Shown here: in pieces, positions 18,240 through 27,525 of the stretch | Layout of the letters: each line of letters begins with the position of its first letter | How positions within the stretch are numbered: position 1 is the stretch's first letter | Origin: Deltaproteobacteria bacterium | GTDB lineage: Bacteria > Desulfobacterota > Syntrophia > Syntrophales > UBA2210 | DNA length: 51,425 nucleotides | Direction: 5' to 3' | Assembly: GCA_016935935.1 (NCBI GenBank) | Contig: JAFGPZ010000261.1 | Coordinates: forward strand, 1-51,425 | Program-made: the position numbers and the translations under genes | The notes under the pieces: model-generated | Told to the model about the DNA's origin: nothing | The model's database searches: none | The model's input: only the letters and a program-made list of their open reading frames with translations

Positions 18240-18335
18240 AAGGGCACATGTTACAATACAAGGGGTTTTATTTGCCATTTTTCAGCCATTTTACAAATTT
18301 TTAACCCTTTAAAGAAATTAAGAAAGGAGTTCCAT

Positions 18336-19790
18336 ATGAGTAAATTAGATTTAGCATTGACCGATTTAAAGAAGGCTTTCCCCGAAGACTTCACAGACGA
18401 GCAGATCGCCAAGGCACAGACCCTTTTTTTAAAAGAACTGGCCTATGATGCACACAAGTTTTACGGCGGCAAGATGCAGACCGTTCCGAAGGCTGGTATG
18501 TACGGGTTTAACTGGTTTAATGTGTGGTACACCCCGGGAGTGTCCAAAGTATCAACGACGATCAGAGATGATAACAACGCTTCCTTCGAGCTTTCAAACC
18601 GCAGCAATCTGGTTGCTGTTGTCAGCGATTCTACAAGGGTTCTGGGTGATGGAGACTGTACTCCCCCTGGTGGCCTCGGAGTAATGGAAGGTAAAGCCTT
18701 CTTGATGAAATATCTGGGTGGTGTTGATGCAGTAGCTCTATGCATTGATAGTTACAATGAAAAGAGAGAGCATGATGCCGATAAGATCATCGATTTTGTC
18801 AAGATGGTTCAACCTAGTTTTGGGGCTGTCAATCTTGAAGATATTTCACAGCCCAACTGCTACAAAGTCCTTGATACGTTAAGAGAAGAATGTGATATTC
18901 CTGTATGGCACGACGATGCCCAGGGAACAGCTTCCATCACCTTGGCTGGTCTCATCAACGCCCTTAAAGTCGTTGGTAAAGACATTGACAAAGTTAAGAT
19001 GGCCTTTTTCGGTGCTGGCGCCGCAAATACCACCATCTGTCGTCTAATTATTGCTGCAGGCGCGGATCCGGAAAATGTAATTGTTTGCGATTCAAAGGGT
19101 GGCTTGCATACTGGACGTGATGATATTAAGGCGGATACAAGATTCTATCGCAAATGGGAGATCTGTGAAGCCACCAATCCAAAGAAGGTCGACAACATAG
19201 TAGACGCAATGAAAGGTGCCGATGTGCTTATTGCTGTTTCAACACCGGGACCAGGCATAATCAAGCCCGAGTGGGTGAGCACAATGACTGATAAGTCCAT
19301 CGTCTTTGCATGTTCTAATCCGGTACCGGAAATCTATCCCTATGAAGCCAAGGAAGCAGGAGCTTATGTCGTTGCTACCGGAAGAGGAGACTTTCCGAAC
19401 CAGGTCAATAATTCCCTCGGATTCCCGGGAATAATGAAGGGTTGCCTCCTTATAAGGGCGACTAAAGTTACGGACGAAATGGCAATCGCTGCTGCCCATG
19501 CAATTGCTAAAACCGCAGAGGACAGAGGAATCGGTCCCGATAACATAGCTCCCCTTATGACTGAGACACAGGTTTATCCAGCAGTGGCAAGTGCTGTGGC
19601 CATGCAGGCAATAGAAGACGGTGTAGCCAGGATTAAACTTACTGCGGAAGAAGTATATAAAAAGACGGAGGACGGCATCAAGGAAGCAAGGGCGATAGTT
19701 GGTGCCATGATGAAAGAAGGGTTTATTGAAGAACCGCCAGTTAGTATGTTGGAAGGTGCCTTGCAGCGAGCCATTGATCAGGTCAAATAG
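18336..19790 (+). CDS. NAD(P)-dependent malic enzyme
   Basis: Oxidative decarboxylation of malate to pyruvate. The 484-residue protein has the catalytic segment NFWYTPGV-like (NVWYTPGVSKVS), SDSTRVLGDGD, the metal-binding region VWHDDAQGTASITLAGL, a Rossmann motif FFGAGAANTTICRLI and FACSNPVPEIYP. It lacks a C-terminal phosphotransacetylase domain, so it is the short type. It opens an operon with fumarase and succinate dehydrogenase, so the combined reaction is succinate to fumarate to malate to pyruvate, as in propionate or succinate oxidation. The ribosome site AGAAAGGAG is strong. NAD versus NADP preference cannot be read off. Confidence 0.92.
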   Translation: MSKLDLALTDLKKAFPEDFTDEQIAKAQTLFLKELAYDAHKFYGGKMQTVPKAGMYGFNWFNVWYTPGVSKVSTTIRDDNNASFELSNRSNLVAVVSDSTRVLGDGDCTPPGGLGVMEGKAFLMKYLGGVDAVALCIDSYNEKREHDADKIIDFVKMVQPSFGAVNLEDISQPNCYKVLDTLREECDIPVWHDDAQGTASITLAGLINALKVVGKDIDKVKMAFFGAGAANTTICRLIIAAGADPENVIVCDSKGGLHTGRDDIKADTRFYRKWEICEATNPKKVDNIVDAMKGADVLIAVSTPGPGIIKPEWVSTMTDKSIVFACSNPVPEIYPYEAKEAGAYVVATGRGDFPNQVNNSLGFPGIMKGCLLIRATKVTDEMAIAAAHAIAKTAEDRGIGPDNIAPLMTETQVYPAVASAVAMQAIEDGVARIKLTAEEVYKKTEDGIKEARAIVGAMMKEGFIEEPPVSMLEGALQRAIDQVK

Positions 19791-19801
19791 GGAGGGAAAA
19801 G

Positions 19802-20641
19802 ATGAGAGAAGTACAAGCTGACGAAATTACCAAGTTGGTGAGAGATCTCTTTATCGACAGTAATTGCAATATTGGAGATGATCTCCTGGCTGCCTACGAT
19901 AAAGGGATAGAGACCGATGAATCTCCAGTAGCCAGGGAGGTTCTCAGGGAGCTGAAGGAAAATGTCCGGATTGCGCGAGAGGAGAATTCGCCAATATGTC
20001 AGGATACGGGGCTGGCGGTTGTTTTTGTCGAACTGGGGCAGGATGTTCATGTCGTTGGTGGGAACTTTAACGATGCAATTAACGAGGGAGTACGTCAGGG
20101 ATATGCGGACGGCTACCTGAGAAAATCATCCTGTGATCCCTTCACCAGAAAGAATATTGGTGACAATACACCTGCCATTATCCATCTTGAAATCGTTCCC
20201 GGCGACAGGATCAAGATTATGGCAGTTCCCAAAGGTGGTGGGGCGGAGAACATGAGCCGCGTCCAGATGTTGACTCCCTCTGTCGGAATTGAAGGAGTAA
20301 AAGATTTCATCGTTAACCGCATGAAAGAATCGGGGTCCAACCCATGCCCACCAACGGTAGTCGGCGTGGGAATCGGCGGAACCTTCGAAAGAACGGCCAT
20401 ACTGGCAAAGAAGGCCCTGTTGAGAAAGGTGGGTGAGAGAAATCCCGATCCCAGGATTGCCGAAGCGGAGAAGGAAGTTCTGGACAGGATCAACAAGCTC
20501 GGAATAGGCCCCATGGGTTATGGCGGTAATACGAGCTGTCTGGATGTATTCTTTGAGGTTGAGCCATGTCATATAGCCAGCTTGCCTTTGGCGGTAAATG
20601 TCCAGTGTCATGCATCCAGGCATAAGGAAGCTATTATTTAG
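19802..20641 (+). CDS. class I fumarate hydratase, alpha subunit
   Basis: Oxygen-sensitive [4Fe-4S] fumarase of the two-subunit type. The product (279 residues) matches the N-terminal half of class I fumarases and TtdA: SPICQDTGLAVVFVELGQDV with the first cluster cysteine, DPFTRKNIGDNTPA, PKGGGAENMSRVQML, CPPTVVGVGIGGTFERTA and GYGGNTSCLDVF with cysteines that bind the cluster. L-tartrate dehydratase alpha is the alternative family member, but the operon with malic enzyme and succinate dehydrogenase argues for fumarase. It begins 11 bases after the malic enzyme stop. Confidence 0.93.
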   Translation: MREVQADEITKLVRDLFIDSNCNIGDDLLAAYDKGIETDESPVAREVLRELKENVRIAREENSPICQDTGLAVVFVELGQDVHVVGGNFNDAINEGVRQGYADGYLRKSSCDPFTRKNIGDNTPAIIHLEIVPGDRIKIMAVPKGGGAENMSRVQMLTPSVGIEGVKDFIVNRMKESGSNPCPPTVVGVGIGGTFERTAILAKKALLRKVGERNPDPRIAEAEKEVLDRINKLGIGPMGYGGNTSCLDVFFEVEPCHIASLPLAVNVQCHASRHKEAII

Positions 20642-20654
20642 TCGGAGGAAGAAA

Positions 20655-21212
20655 ATGTCGAACAAAATAGAATTAACGACGCCACTGTCTGACAAAGATG
20701 TGGAAAAGTTGAATATCGGAGACAAGGTGTATTTGAATGGGACAATCTATACAGGGCGAGATGCCGCACACAAGAGACTTGTTGATCTTGTTAAAGAGGG
20801 GAAGGAACTTCCCTTCGATGTCAAGGGACAGATCATATACTATGTGGGGCCAACTCCAGCCAAGCCGGGGAAACCTATAGGATCCGCCGGTCCGACTACA
20901 AGTTACCGCATGGATGCCTATGCCCCCACACTTATGGCTCTTGGGATGAAGGGTATGATCGGGAAAGGGAATCGCGCACCCGAGGTGATTGACGCTATGA
21001 AACAATACAAGGCCGTCTACCTTGGAGCTACGGGAGGCGCCGGCGCCCTTATCGCAAAGAGCATCAAGAAGGCGGAGATAGTGGCCTATGAAGATCTTGG
21101 ACCAGAGGCTATCAGAAAGCTGGAGGTAGAAAATTTCCCCGTAGTGGTTATTAATGACACAAGGGGGAATGATCTATACGTGGAGGGCGCAAAAAGATAC
21201 AGCAAAGAATAA
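20655..21212 (+). CDS. class I fumarate hydratase, beta subunit
   Basis: The 185-residue product is the C-terminal half of class I fumarase: NGTIYTGRDAAHKRL, YYVGPTPAKPGKPIGSAGPTT (substrate site), GKGNRAPEVI, GATGGAGALIAKSI and LEVENFPVVVINDTRGND. The ATG at 20655 follows CGGAGGAAGAAA; the in-frame sequence before it is the end of the alpha subunit gene in another frame. It should pair with the alpha subunit encoded immediately upstream. Confidence 0.94.
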   Translation: MSNKIELTTPLSDKDVEKLNIGDKVYLNGTIYTGRDAAHKRLVDLVKEGKELPFDVKGQIIYYVGPTPAKPGKPIGSAGPTTSYRMDAYAPTLMALGMKGMIGKGNRAPEVIDAMKQYKAVYLGATGGAGALIAKSIKKAEIVAYEDLGPEAIRKLEVENFPVVVINDTRGNDLYVEGAKRYSKE

Positions 21213-21239
21213 ATGACATGTGGATAGGATGGTACAGAT

Positions 21240-22985
21240 ATGAATACTTTTAAAAGTGTTGCTAAGGAAATGGAGATTGTAACCCATGATGTCCTTATCT
21301 TTGGTACAGGTTTAGCCGGGCTTCGTGCGGCCGTGGAGGTTGCCCGAAAGATGGACGACTCTGCCAGCATAGGGTTAGTCTCCAAGGTGCAGATACAGCG
21401 TCCCCATTCCGTGTGTGCCGAAGGTGGAACCGGGGCTGTTCTTTACGAGGAGTTTGGAGACAGCCTTGATCTTCATGCATGGGACACCGTCAAGGGCGCG
21501 GACTTTCTGGCGGATCAGGATGTTGTATATCGTTTTGTGGAGGAGTCGCCCAAGGAGATCCTGCTCCTCGATCACTGGGGTATGCCGTGGTCGCGAACCA
21601 AAGACGGCAGAATCCAGCAGCGCCCCTTCGGAGGGCACAGTTATCCCAGGGCGACGATGGCTGCCGATAAGACAGGATTTTTTGAAGTACAGACACTATA
21701 TGATACCCTGATGCAGTACAAAAATTTTTCGCGTCATGAGGAATTTTTTGCTACGGCGATCATAGCAGTGGATGGACAATTTTGTGGTCTTGCAGGCATA
21801 GACTTGCCAACAGGCAAGTTTAAGGTGCTGAGGGCGAAGGCGATGTTGATTTCTTCCGGAGGTCTTGGAACCCTATATGGGTTTACCACCTATTCACAGA
21901 CCGTTAGTGGGGACGGTCACGCACTGGCCTACAGGGCAGGGCTGAACATAGAAGACCCTGAATTTCTGCAGTTTCACCCCACCGGTCTCGTTCCGAACGG
22001 GATTCTTATGACAGAGGCCTGTCGGGGAGAGGGAGGATACTTGAGAAACTCTCTGGGAGAACGTTTCATGGAAAAATATGCTCCCGAAAAGATGGAACTG
22101 GGTCCCCGTGACCTCGTTTCACGCTCCGAGATGACCGAGATTATTGAGGGACGAGGGTTTGATGAACCTAGCGGTCTTGATTTTATCCATCTCGATCTGA
22201 CTCATCTGGGAGCAGACAAGATTAACCATGCCCTGCCCCTGATCAGGGAAGTCTGCATGAAATTCATCGGTCTCGATCCAATCTATGAGAAGATCCCGAT
22301 CCGACCTGTTGCCCATTACAGTATGGGTGGCATTGAGGCCGACATCAACGGAGCAACCAGTATGACAGGTGTCTGGGCTGCCGGAGAGGCTGCTTGTCAC
22401 TCACTCCATGGCGGTAATCGTCTGGGAACAAATTCAACTGCCGAGTGCCTCGTCTATGGTGGAATAACGGGAGCGGAAATAGTAAAGTATCTGAAATCGG
22501 ATCCCAAATTGCAAGAACTGCCTATGGATCAGGTCGACAATGAGGCAACACGTCTCTATGTCGATTATCTGCAGAAAGACGGCAAGGAGAATTTCTATGA
22601 AATCAGAGACGAGCTACGGACATTAATGGATGAACATGCAGGAGTATTTCGTAACGGGGAGAGCCTGAAGGAAGGACTCGATAAAATCATGGTCCTCAAA
22701 GAGCGATTTAAGGATATCTACGTTACGGATAAAAATTATGTCTATAATACGAATCTGGTGAACGCCCTGGAGACGGAAAATCTACTCGATCTGGCTGAAG
22801 TGCTTGTAACGGCTGCACTGGCTCGTCAGGAGTCTCGTGGAGCCCATGCACGAAGAGATTTTCCTGTGAGGGACGATGACAATTGGCTAAGACACACCTT
22901 GGCAAGTTACGGTGAAAAGGGGCCAAAACTTGACTATAAGCCGGTAGTGATCAGCAAGTGGAAGCCGGTCGAGCGCAAGTATTAA
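21240..22985 (+). CDS. sdhA: succinate dehydrogenase/fumarate reductase flavoprotein subunit
   Basis: FAD-binding catalytic subunit for the succinate-fumarate interconversion. Motifs: [19 protein letters not shown] (dinucleotide fold), [13 protein letters not shown], the covalent-FAD region [28 protein letters not shown] with the active-site histidine, [22 protein letters not shown] with the catalytic arginine region, [14 protein letters not shown], and [16 protein letters not shown]. At 581 residues it is complete. It is followed by two membrane subunits and the iron-sulfur subunit. Direction cannot be read from sequence; association with malic enzyme and fumarase favours succinate oxidation. 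Confidence 0.94.
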   Translation: MNTFKSVAKEMEIVTHDVLIFGTGLAGLRAAVEVARKMDDSASIGLVSKVQIQRPHSVCAEGGTGAVLYEEFGDSLDLHAWDTVKGADFLADQDVVYRFVEESPKEILLLDHWGMPWSRTKDGRIQQRPFGGHSYPRATMAADKTGFFEVQTLYDTLMQYKNFSRHEEFFATAIIAVDGQFCGLAGIDLPTGKFKVLRAKAMLISSGGLGTLYGFTTYSQTVSGDGHALAYRAGLNIEDPEFLQFHPTGLVPNGILMTEACRGEGGYLRNSLGERFMEKYAPEKMELGPRDLVSRSEMTEIIEGRGFDEPSGLDFIHLDLTHLGADKINHALPLIREVCMKFIGLDPIYEKIPIRPVAHYSMGGIEADINGATSMTGVWAAGEAACHSLHGGNRLGTNSTAECLVYGGITGAEIVKYLKSDPKLQELPMDQVDNEATRLYVDYLQKDGKENFYEIRDELRTLMDEHAGVFRNGESLKEGLDKIMVLKERFKDIYVTDKNYVYNTNLVNALETENLLDLAEVLVTAALARQESRGAHARRDFPVRDDDNWLRHTLASYGEKGPKLDYKPVVISKWKPVERKY

Positions 22986-22996
22986 GGAGAGGGACT

Positions 22997-23440
22997 ATGA
23001 TCAAGAAAACAAAGAGATATGATAGTCATTTGGGTATAACCGGTTGGGCTGTGGGTGGCCGATGGGGGTTGGAACGTTATCTCTACACCCTGCATCGAAT
23101 TACGGGGCTCGGGATCCTGCTTTTCTTCATGATTCATATATTCGAAAGTTCGACGAGACTGCTCGGAATGGAGATCTGGAATACGGTGATGGGTTTTATG
23201 GAACATCCTATTTTCAAGACCGGCGAAGCGCTGGTTATCATCGGTTTTGCCTTTCATGCAACAAACGGTATTCGTCTTATCCTCATTGAACTGGGATTTG
23301 CTGTAGGAAAGGCTGAAGAACCGGTGTATCCCTACAAATCATCAATCAACGTCCAGCGGCCGTTGACAATTGTTATGTTGGTAATATCTATCCTGCTCAT
23401 AGTAGCAGGTGGATATGATCTTCTAATCCTGGGTCATTAA
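22997..23440 (+). CDS. sdhC: succinate dehydrogenase cytochrome b556 subunit (SdhC)
   Basis: Membrane anchor with three hydrophobic segments. RYLYTLHRITGLGILLFFMIH is the SdhC signature, with histidines in LHRITG, MIHIFE and FHATNGIRL that are candidate haem ligands. The gene sits between sdhA and a second, smaller membrane subunit. The ATG at 22997 is preceded by AAGGAGAGGG; the frame extends upstream into sdhA but that part is not conserved. 147 residues is normal. Confidence 0.88.
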   Translation: MIKKTKRYDSHLGITGWAVGGRWGLERYLYTLHRITGLGILLFFMIHIFESSTRLLGMEIWNTVMGFMEHPIFKTGEALVIIGFAFHATNGIRLILIELGFAVGKAEEPVYPYKSSINVQRPLTIVMLVISILLIVAGGYDLLILGH

Positions 23441-23450
23441 GGAGGTAATC

Positions 23451-23834
23451 ATGAATGATATGAGAAGCGAAGCGGGAGGTTGGACTTGGTTTATCTTTGC
23501 GGGAGTCGTTGTACTTGTTCTTCTCGGTTTACACATGCTTATTATACACATGGACGGAATTTTGGGAATCTTCAATCCAGCAGGCGGGTCGGCTCTAAAC
23601 TGGGATAATGTAATCGCCAGAAGTCATTCAGGTTTTTTTACAGTGACCTATATCATATTGCTTGCTGCGGCACTCTACCATGGATTTTATGGTCTTCGAA
23701 CCGTAATATTCGAGCTGGGATTAAAGAAACGGTGTCAGCGATGCTTTACTTTGACCCTGTGGATAGCTGGTATTGTCCTCTTTATAGTTGGTACGTATGC
23801 TGCCATCGCCGTTCAGTCGGTCAAAGCAGTATAG
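23451..23834 (+). CDS. sdhD: succinate dehydrogenase membrane anchor subunit (SdhD-like)
   Basis: A 127-residue protein with three membrane segments (WTWFIFAGVVVLVLLGLHML, TYIILLAAALYHGFYGL, LWIAGIVLFIVGTYAAIAV) and conserved-looking histidines (LHMLIIHMDG, ARSHSG, ALYHGFYGLR). Position between SdhC and SdhB, and the LYHG--GLR motif typical of SdhD, support the call. With SdhC it should carry haem b and the quinone site. Strong ribosome site (AAGGAGG) 10 bases after sdhC. Confidence 0.85.
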   Translation: MNDMRSEAGGWTWFIFAGVVVLVLLGLHMLIIHMDGILGIFNPAGGSALNWDNVIARSHSGFFTVTYIILLAAALYHGFYGLRTVIFELGLKKRCQRCFTLTLWIAGIVLFIVGTYAAIAVQSVKAV

Positions 23835-23847
23835 GAAGGATGGAAAA

Positions 23848-24681
23848 ATGAAAGAGCAAGAGAAAAGGCGAGACATTATCTATTATGTAAGTCGTTTTGA
23901 TCCCGAGCGGGACGATGGCCCCCACGTGGAGGAATACACCGTACACGCAGTGCCAGGCATGACCGTGCTCGATGGATTGCACCAGATAAAACATGAACAG
24001 GATGCAACGCTGGCATGGCGCTTTTCCTGCCGCATGGGGGTATGCGGGTCATGCGCCATGCTGATCAACGGGAAACCAATGCTTTCCTGCAATACGCAGA
24101 TATTGGATGTATCAGATAAGGCTCTCACTCTGGCGCCACTACCCAATTTTGAAATTATTAAGGATCTGGTTCCGGATCTGACTTCACTGTTCGATCGCCA
24201 TGTGGCGAGTGAACCCTACATACAGCGTTCTGACAAGGATGAGATGGACAAACCAACAGGGCAATTTTTCCAGTCACCCCACGAACTGGAGTCCTTCCTG
24301 CAGTTTACCTACTGCATCAAGTGTGGTTGTTGTATGGCGGCCTGTCCAACCATGGCTACGGATCCCGATTATCTGGGACCGGTGGCCCTGGCACAGGCAT
24401 ACCGCTACAACACGGATACCCGTGACGGAGGCTTCAAGAGCAGGAAAAAAAGGGTTGCCAGCGCTCACGGAGCCTTCAGTTGCCACTATGCCGGTGAGTG
24501 CTCCAGTGTATGTCCCAAGGGAGTCGATCCGGCAAGGGCGATACAGCTTATGAAAAAGGATCTGGTTCTTGATTATCTGAAGCTTAAGAAGAAGCAGGCG
24601 CCGAGTAAGATTGTGGGTCCACCCACGAGAGAGCCGAAACCTTCCGTAGAGGTTCCGCCCTTTACTGTGGAACAAAAGTAA
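23848..24681 (+). CDS. sdhB: succinate dehydrogenase iron-sulfur subunit
   Basis: Carries the [2Fe-2S], [4Fe-4S] and [3Fe-4S] clusters between flavin and quinone. The plant-type ferredoxin cysteines are in SCRMGVCGSCAML...LSC; the second domain has CIKCGCCMAACP and CSSVCPKGVDPARAI. The ATG at 23848 follows AGGAAGGATGG. At 277 residues it is somewhat longer than the usual ~240, with a Lys/Pro-rich C-terminal extension (KKKQAPSKIVGPPTREPKP). Last gene of the operon; a long inverted repeat follows. Confidence 0.94.
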   Translation: MKEQEKRRDIIYYVSRFDPERDDGPHVEEYTVHAVPGMTVLDGLHQIKHEQDATLAWRFSCRMGVCGSCAMLINGKPMLSCNTQILDVSDKALTLAPLPNFEIIKDLVPDLTSLFDRHVASEPYIQRSDKDEMDKPTGQFFQSPHELESFLQFTYCIKCGCCMAACPTMATDPDYLGPVALAQAYRYNTDTRDGGFKSRKKRVASAHGAFSCHYAGECSSVCPKGVDPARAIQLMKKDLVLDYLKLKKKQAPSKIVGPPTREPKPSVEVPPFTVEQK

Positions 24682-24696
24682 AAAGAAAAGCTCAAG

Positions 24697-24733
24697 AATG
24701 AAGCCCCGATACTTTAGTAATCGGGGCTTCATT
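24697..24733. terminator. long perfect inverted repeat ending the succinate dehydrogenase operon
   Basis: AATGAAGCCCCGAT (24697-24710) and its exact reverse complement (24720-24733) around a 9-base loop. There is no T-run on the plus side, but the reverse strand continues into a pyrimidine-rich tract, so it could stop transcription from both sides (the next gene, 24798-25139, is convergent) or protect the 3-prime end. Confidence 0.75.
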
Positions 24734-24797
24734 GTAAATGGAGCTGTTTTAAATTGGCTTTGTGTATTTACTAAACCTTGCAAAAAATTGATTTCTA

Positions 24798-25139
24798 TCA
24801 TTTTTCTTTTTTACCAAACCCTTTTAGGGCATGTTTGACTGCCATGACAGGATGATAGAGGGGCATGAAAGGTCCTGCGAAAAACATCACCTCCCTGACC
24901 CGTGTGCGGCAGTCTTCTTTGTAGCAGTGGATGGGGCACTCTTTGCACGGAGGCTTATTCTCTCCATAAGGGCATTTTTTGAGTCGATCAACTGCATAGT
25001 CAAGGAGATCCGAACAATCTTCGCAGAGGTTATTTGTTTGATGTTTTCTCTTACAGTAAATGCCAATCATTGCCTTTATCGTTTTGATCTCACGATCAAT
25101 TCTTCGACCACTTGATTCGCACTGTTTTTCTTTGCTCAT
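24798..25139 (-). CDS. small cysteine-rich protein, nitrous-oxide-stimulated-promoter family
   Basis: The 113-residue product contains ten cysteines arranged as in the family named from a nitrous-oxide-stimulated promoter (Pfam NOS-stimulated, about 100 residues): IDREIKTIKAMIGIYCKRKH, LCEDCSDLLDYAVDRLKKC, NKPPCKECPIHCYKEDCR, then VREVMFFAGPFMPLYHP. The cysteines probably bind metal; the biochemical function of the family is unknown. It lies alone, convergent with the succinate dehydrogenase operon. Confidence 0.82.
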   Translation of the reverse strand: MSKEKQCESSGRRIDREIKTIKAMIGIYCKRKHQTNNLCEDCSDLLDYAVDRLKKCPYGENKPPCKECPIHCYKEDCRTRVREVMFFAGPFMPLYHPVMAVKHALKGFGKKEK

Positions 25140-25337
25140 ATTCCTTCTTCCTGTGTGCTTTTACCAATTGAATAATATCATAGCGGCACAATTGGAACTG
25201 TTCAATATGAAAATTTGATGCTCCTCCCTCTATCAGCTAGAAATTATTAAGTTTACTGTAGGAATATTGCTTGATCTTTGCAAGATCGTATCCTATTGTG
25301 TTGAAACTATCTCATAGAGGAGGGAAAAACTAAAGCA

Positions 25338-26561
25338 TTGTACAAAGGTAAAATATTCTACGGATGGTGGGTCGTATTCGCCTGCTTCGTGATCAGTTTG
25401 TACGTGGGAGGTGTCGTTATGTTTGGATTTACCGCCTTCTTCGAACCTATCATACAGGAATTTGGATGGAGTTACACACAGGTATCCTTTGCTGCCAGCC
25501 TCCGGGGATTGGAGATGGGCATCTTTGCCCCTCTGGTAGGATTGTATGTTGATAAACTGGGGCCAAGAAAGCTCTTTATTGCGGGAGTGATTTCAGCCGG
25601 TCTTGGGCTCTTGATCCTCAGTTCAACGCAATCGCTCTGGACATTTTACAGCGCCTTTCTGCTCCTGGGTCTCGGTGCGGGTGGATGCCTCAACGTTGTA
25701 ACTATGAGTATAATAGCCAACTGGTTCCGAAAGAACGTGGGGAAGGCAATGGGTTTTATGTCATCGGGGATTGGCGCCGGCGGTCTCTTTATTCCTGTTA
25801 TTGTTTTTCTTATAGATTCCTACGGATGGAGAATGGCGCTCGTTATCCTCGGTGCGGGAATGTGGATTATGGGGCTGCCCATGCTTATCATTGTTCGCAA
25901 TACCCCAGAAGAATGCGGGTTATACCCCGATGGCAATGTAACGAGCAGTGACGGGTCTGACCCTGTCAATGAGAAGCAAAAGAGCAGTCTGACATTCAGG
26001 GACATCATCAGAAAGAAGTCCTTTCTTATTTTGAATGTGATAGACTTTATCCGCCTTGTCGCGGCAACGGCGGTCTCAGTGCATATTATGCCCTATATGA
26101 GCAACCTGGGAGTATCCAGAATGACGGCCGGCTTCATTGCCGCCGCTATTCCCGTGACCAGTATTGCGGGAAGAGTGGGGCTCGGCTGGCTGGGAGATTT
26201 CTGGGATAAACGGTATGTGATGATTCTTGCCCTGTCATGCATGATTCTCGGATTACTTGCCCTTGCTTACCCCGTCAACAAGTGGATGATATTTCTTTTC
26301 CTATTGTTTTTCCCCTCCGGTTTTGCTTCAATAAACGTCCTCAGGGCGTCATATCTGAGAGAATCATACGGTAAGGAGAATTTTGGTAAGCTGCTCGGCA
26401 TAACCTTGGGTTGCGGTTCCATGGGGGGCATTATCGGTCCCACTTCGGCAGGTTGGGTCTTCGACATTACGGGCAGTTACCATTTTGTCTGGCTGGGATA
26501 TATTATCATTCTGATTATGGGCATTATCCTCATACTTAATATGGATAAGCATAGTGCCTGA
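25338..26561 (+). CDS. MFS transporter (oxalate/formate antiporter-like)
   Basis: Twelve membrane segments; N-terminal KIFYGWWVVFACFVI and FEPIIQEFGWSYTQVS are typical of the monocarboxylate/oxalate-formate antiporter branch of the major facilitator superfamily, and the loop VDKLGPRKLFIAG is the MFS motif between helices 2 and 3. The start is TTG at 25338 behind GAGGAGGG; the spacing is rather long (about 14), but no nearer start codon exists. It probably carries a small carboxylate; the substrate cannot be read from sequence. It may be co-expressed with the racemase-like gene downstream, although a 222-base gap separates them. Confidence 0.85.
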   Translation: MYKGKIFYGWWVVFACFVISLYVGGVVMFGFTAFFEPIIQEFGWSYTQVSFAASLRGLEMGIFAPLVGLYVDKLGPRKLFIAGVISAGLGLLILSSTQSLWTFYSAFLLLGLGAGGCLNVVTMSIIANWFRKNVGKAMGFMSSGIGAGGLFIPVIVFLIDSYGWRMALVILGAGMWIMGLPMLIIVRNTPEECGLYPDGNVTSSDGSDPVNEKQKSSLTFRDIIRKKSFLILNVIDFIRLVAATAVSVHIMPYMSNLGVSRMTAGFIAAAIPVTSIAGRVGLGWLGDFWDKRYVMILALSCMILGLLALAYPVNKWMIFLFLLFFPSGFASINVLRASYLRESYGKENFGKLLGITLGCGSMGGIIGPTSAGWVFDITGSYHFVWLGYIIILIMGIILILNMDKHSA

Positions 26562-26783
26562 AAGCCCACATCAATTTTTTTCGATAAAATTGTGCGATAC
26601 ACAAGTGTCGCATCACCTTCTATGCCGAATCTCTGACAGGCAGGTAAGTAAGCTGCTGCTTTAGAATCAATGCCTGGAAATGGAAGTGTGTGAACCCTGT
26701 TGCAGTGAGCAAGATTTTCTGCTACTACTCCGAGCAGACGAGGGGTGAATCATAGCCTGAAATATCGAGCAGGGGTACGTGAA

Positions 26784-27473
26784 ATGGGAAAGATTATAGG
26801 CATATTGGGTGGAATGGGCCCTTTGGCGACAGTTGACTTATTCCAAAGGATTGTTTTGCAGACAGAGGCCGACTTTGATGAAGATCATATACATATAATT
26901 ATCGATAATAATCCACAGATACCAAGCAGGATCGATTATATTTTCAATTCGGGCGAGTCTCCACTGAATCAATTAATTAAATCGGCAGTGAAACTTGAAA
27001 TGATGGGAGCCGATGCCATAGTAATGCCATGCATTACGGCCCACTATTTTTACAAAGATATCGTGCCCTTTCTGAATATCACATTCATCAATATGATTGA
27101 GGAGACAGTGAGAGAGATTAACAGAGAGTGTAAGGTCGGGCTGCTGTCTTCGGAAGGAACGAGCAAGATGGGCATCTTCGATGATTTCCTGAAGAAGTAC
27201 AACATTGACTTCATAAAGCCACACGGAACGATGCAGAGGTATATTACTGATATTATATACGATGTAAAGAAGGGCAGTAAGAATTACAACAGAGAGAACC
27301 TTTTGAAGGTTCTGGAACGTATGAAATGTGAGGGTGTTGATCTATTTGTATTGGGATGTACCGAATTGCCCATAGCCTTTCGGCATATGGGTATCCATGA
27401 AGTATATGTTAACCCTACCGAAATCCTAGCCAGGCGGGCAATAGAATTTGCCGGAAAGAAAGTTGTACGTTGA
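26784..27473 (+). CDS. aspartate/glutamate racemase family protein
   Basis: Two catalytic cysteines typical of the family: DAIVMPCITAHYF in the first half and VLGCTELPIAF in the second. The N-terminus GKIIGILGGMGPLATVDLF and DNNPQIPSR are signatures of aspartate racemase/YgeA-type proteins. 229 residues is standard. The ATG at 26784 follows AGGGGTACGTGAA; the frame is open further upstream without a conserved start. The substrate could be aspartate, glutamate or a related amino acid, or a hydantoin-type compound. Confidence 0.85.
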   Translation: MGKIIGILGGMGPLATVDLFQRIVLQTEADFDEDHIHIIIDNNPQIPSRIDYIFNSGESPLNQLIKSAVKLEMMGADAIVMPCITAHYFYKDIVPFLNITFINMIEETVREINRECKVGLLSSEGTSKMGIFDDFLKKYNIDFIKPHGTMQRYITDIIYDVKKGSKNYNRENLLKVLERMKCEGVDLFVLGCTELPIAFRHMGIHEVYVNPTEILARRAIEFAGKKVVR

Positions 27474-27525
27474 GTAAGTTGATAAAAGGAAACCAGATAT
27501 AAATCATATTAAAAGGAGTAAATAC

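Noticed and set aside
18123..18335. Possible FMN riboswitch upstream of ribD
   Set aside because: The gap is short and AT-rich and lacks the conserved RFN element segments; only ordinary promoter-like hexamers are seen.
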